Shown here: in pieces, positions 62,462-64,000 of the stretch | Layout: each line of letters starts with the position of its first letter | Position numbering within the stretch: the first letter of the stretch is position 1 | NCBI GenBank assembly: GCA_005503165.1 | Contig: SCNT01000007.1 | Coordinates: 1-64,000, forward strand | DNA: 64,000 nt | Direction: 5' to 3' | Source: Sphingomonadaceae bacterium 3R27E2-A | GTDB lineage: Bacteria > Pseudomonadota > Alphaproteobacteria > Sphingomonadales > Sphingomonadaceae | The notes under the pieces: model-generated | Database searches by the model: none | Told to the model about the DNA's origin: nothing | The model's input: the letters and a program-made list of their open reading frames with translations, nothing else | Program-made: the position numbers and the translations under genes

Positions 62462-63567
62462 ATGATCACCAGCTCGGCTGTGAGCGCGCCGGCCTGGCTC
62501 AGCGCCTCGAGGATGGCGACGAGGTCGCCGGGGGGAACGCCCATGCGGTTGATCGCATCGACGAGTTCGGAGAGCGACGCGGTCGGCGCGACCAGCATCA
62601 TCGGGCGATATTCCTCGGTCACCTCAACGTCGCTCGATTCCTCGACCGCGGTCTGGCCGCGGCTGAAGGGCTCGGGCTGGACGACGCGCGGCGATTCCTT
62701 GATCGCGACGGTCAGCTTGCCCTGCGACACCGCGGCGGTGCCGACGCGCACCGCGCCGTTGATCACCACCGTGCCGGTGCGCGCGTTGACGATGACCTTG
62801 GCGGCCGCTTCGGTGCGCCGGACGCCGAGATTCTCGATCTGCGACATCAGCCGCATGCGCGCGTCGCCGCCGCCCGGGGCACGGATCGCGACGCTGGCGC
62901 CGTCGATCATCGACGCGCTGCCGGGGATCGCCGCGTTGATCGCGTCGGTCACCGCCTTGGCGTTGGTCGCGTCGAACTGGTGGAGGTTGAAGGTCAGCAT
63001 TTCGCTGCTCCCGAAGCCTGTATCGACCGACCGTTCGACCGTCGCGCCACCCGCGATCCGCCCGCTCGACGGCACATTGACCGTCAGCTTCGACCCGTCG
63101 GCGGCATCGACGCCGAGCCCGCCGATGACGAGATTACCCTGCACCATCGCATAGATCTGGCCGTCCGCGCCATAGAGCGGCGCGAGCACGAGCGTGCCGC
63201 CGCGCAGGCTCTTGGCCTTACCGATCGCCGAGACAGTGACGTCGAGGCGCTGGCCGGGCTTGGCGAACGGCGGCAGCTCGGCGGTGATCATCACTGCGGC
63301 GGCGTTCTTGAGCGCGGGGTTCACCCCGGCGGGGAGCGTCAGTCCGAAGCGCTGGACCGCGCCCTTCATGCCCAGCGTCGAATAATCCAGGCTGTCGTCG
63401 CCCGTGCCCGCGAGCCCGACGACGATGCCGTAACCGGTGAGCTGATTGGCGCGCAGGCCCTGGAACTGGCCCATGTCCTTGATGCGCTGCGCCTGCGCCG
63501 GGCCCGCGAAAGCGAAGCTGGCGATCAGGAGCGCGAGGAAGGTGAGGATGGCGTGACGCTGGCGCAC
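62458..63567 (-). CDS. flgI: Flagellar P-ring protein FlgI
   Basis: Periplasmic ring around the rod. The 369-residue protein has a signal peptide (FLALLIASFAFAGPAQAQ) and the FlgI core RIKDMGQFQGLRANQLTGYG, IVVGLAGTGDDSL and the C-terminal LSELVDAINRMGVPPGDLVA. The start is a GTG at 63567 preceded by AAAGGGA. It lies between flgH and flgJ. Confidence 0.96.
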   Translation of the reverse strand: MRQRHAILTFLALLIASFAFAGPAQAQRIKDMGQFQGLRANQLTGYGIVVGLAGTGDDSLDYSTLGMKGAVQRFGLTLPAGVNPALKNAAAVMITAELPPFAKPGQRLDVTVSAIGKAKSLRGGTLVLAPLYGADGQIYAMVQGNLVIGGLGVDAADGSKLTVNVPSSGRIAGGATVERSVDTGFGSSEMLTFNLHQFDATNAKAVTDAINAAIPGSASMIDGASVAIRAPGGGDARMRLMSQIENLGVRRTEAAAKVIVNARTGTVVINGAVRVGTAAVSQGKLTVAIKESPRVVQPEPFSRGQTAVEESSDVEVTEEYRPMMLVAPTASLSELVDAINRMGVPPGDLVAILEALSQAGALTAELVII

Positions 63568-63588
63568 TGGTGGGTCCCTTTGCGGCTG

Positions 63589-64000
63589 TCAGAACGGGCT
63601 GATGATCGAGAAGAATTTCTGCAGCCAGCCCTGCTGGCTGGCGCGGGCGATCTCGCCCTTCCCGGTGTAGCGGATGTGCGCATTGGCGACGCGGGTCGAC
63701 AGCACGCGATTGTCGGCGCTGACGTCGGCCGCGCGGACGAGCCCCGCGATCTGGACGCGCTCGTCGCCACGGTTGAGCGTGATCAGCTTCTCGCCCTTCA
63801 CCAGCATCGTGCCGTTCGGATAGACCGCGGCGACGGTGACGGTGACTTCGCCCGACAGCATGTTCGACTGCGCGGCGTCGCCCTTGCCCTTGAACTGCGA
63901 GCCACCGCCCATCGCGACGTCGCTGGGGTTGAACAGCGACAACGGGCCGGTGGTCGGCGGGGTCAGGCCGAAGCTGCCGTCGCGGTTGGTGCCCGCGCTG
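63589..64000 (-). CDS. flgH: Flagellar L-ring protein FlgH (partial, 5' end beyond window)
   Basis: Outer-membrane ring lipoprotein. Only the C-terminal part (137 codons) is in the window. It shows SLFNPSDVAMGGGSQFKGKG, EVTVTVAAVYPNGTMLVKGE, and the ending HIRYTGKGEIARASQQGWLQ, KFFSIISPF, all standard FlgH. The reading frame is open to the window edge, with no start codon inside that would suit the family; the signal peptide and lipobox must lie beyond 64000. Confidence 0.94.
   Translation of the reverse strand, partial: SAGTNRDGSFGLTPPTTGPLSLFNPSDVAMGGGSQFKGKGDAAQSNMLSGEVTVTVAAVYPNGTMLVKGEKLITLNRGDERVQIAGLVRAADVSADNRVLSTRVANAHIRYTGKGEIARASQQGWLQKFFSIISPF

Overview
The window is 64 kb of GC-rich chromosome. 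Gene content and order point to an alphaproteobacterium of the Sphingomonadales, most like Sphingopyxis: purM/purN beside a DUF2066 protein, an Hda-type DnaA homolog, ppk and ppx; rluD-rpoH; a guaB-rsmB pair; and several dispersed hairpin repeats of a kind common in sphingomonad genomes. The genus call is inference from gene order and protein character, not from a search. I see no rRNA, tRNA, CRISPR array, transposase or prophage.

Layout. 1-4.9 kb: rluD and rpoH (sigma-32) behind a heat-shock-like promoter, then a LytTR membrane regulator, an M23 peptidase and mtgA. 4.9-12.2 kb (minus strand): a J-domain protein, ppk2, a periplasmic Cys-rich protein, an alpha/beta hydrolase, aspS, an FAD lactone oxidase and a small membrane protein. 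12.3-21.9 kb: rnd (+); ppx, ppk, hda and a DUF2066 protein (-); purM, a purN-YjbR fusion and a lipoprotein (+). 21.9-25.4 kb (-): a small protein, ndk, a lipoprotein, holC and pepA. 25.5-31.9 kb (+): lptD, a 2OG-Fe(II) oxygenase, surA, pdxA and rsmA, the classical envelope/ribosome operon with one extra gene. 31.9-41.3 kb: a TPR protein, rsmB and guaB (-); an acyl-CoA dehydrogenase and an MFS exporter (+); an AHSA1-type protein with its ArsR-like regulator and a second acyl-CoA dehydrogenase (-).

41.5-64 kb is a flagellar island. Flagellin (-) is divergent from one long, tightly overlapping operon, fliE-F-G-H-I-J-K-L-M-N-O-P-Q-R-flhB (+), which starts with an excellent sigma-54 promoter. Then come fliD-fliS (+), a sigma-54 activator that lacks a sensory domain (-), motA-motB (-), and flgL-K-J-I-H (-). 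flgH runs off the right edge.

The most interesting signals are regulatory. Flagellin, fliD and motA share a FliA-like motif (TTAA or TAAA, 15 nt, GCCGTTA). A weaker copy lies before the sigma-54 activator gene, between two identical 14-bp inverted operators whose centres are about 51-52 bp apart. The purN ribosome-binding site lies inside the arm of a repeat hairpin, and a repeat has been captured in frame inside fliK. I did not find an obviously new multi-gene system; most of the window is housekeeping and flagellar DNA.
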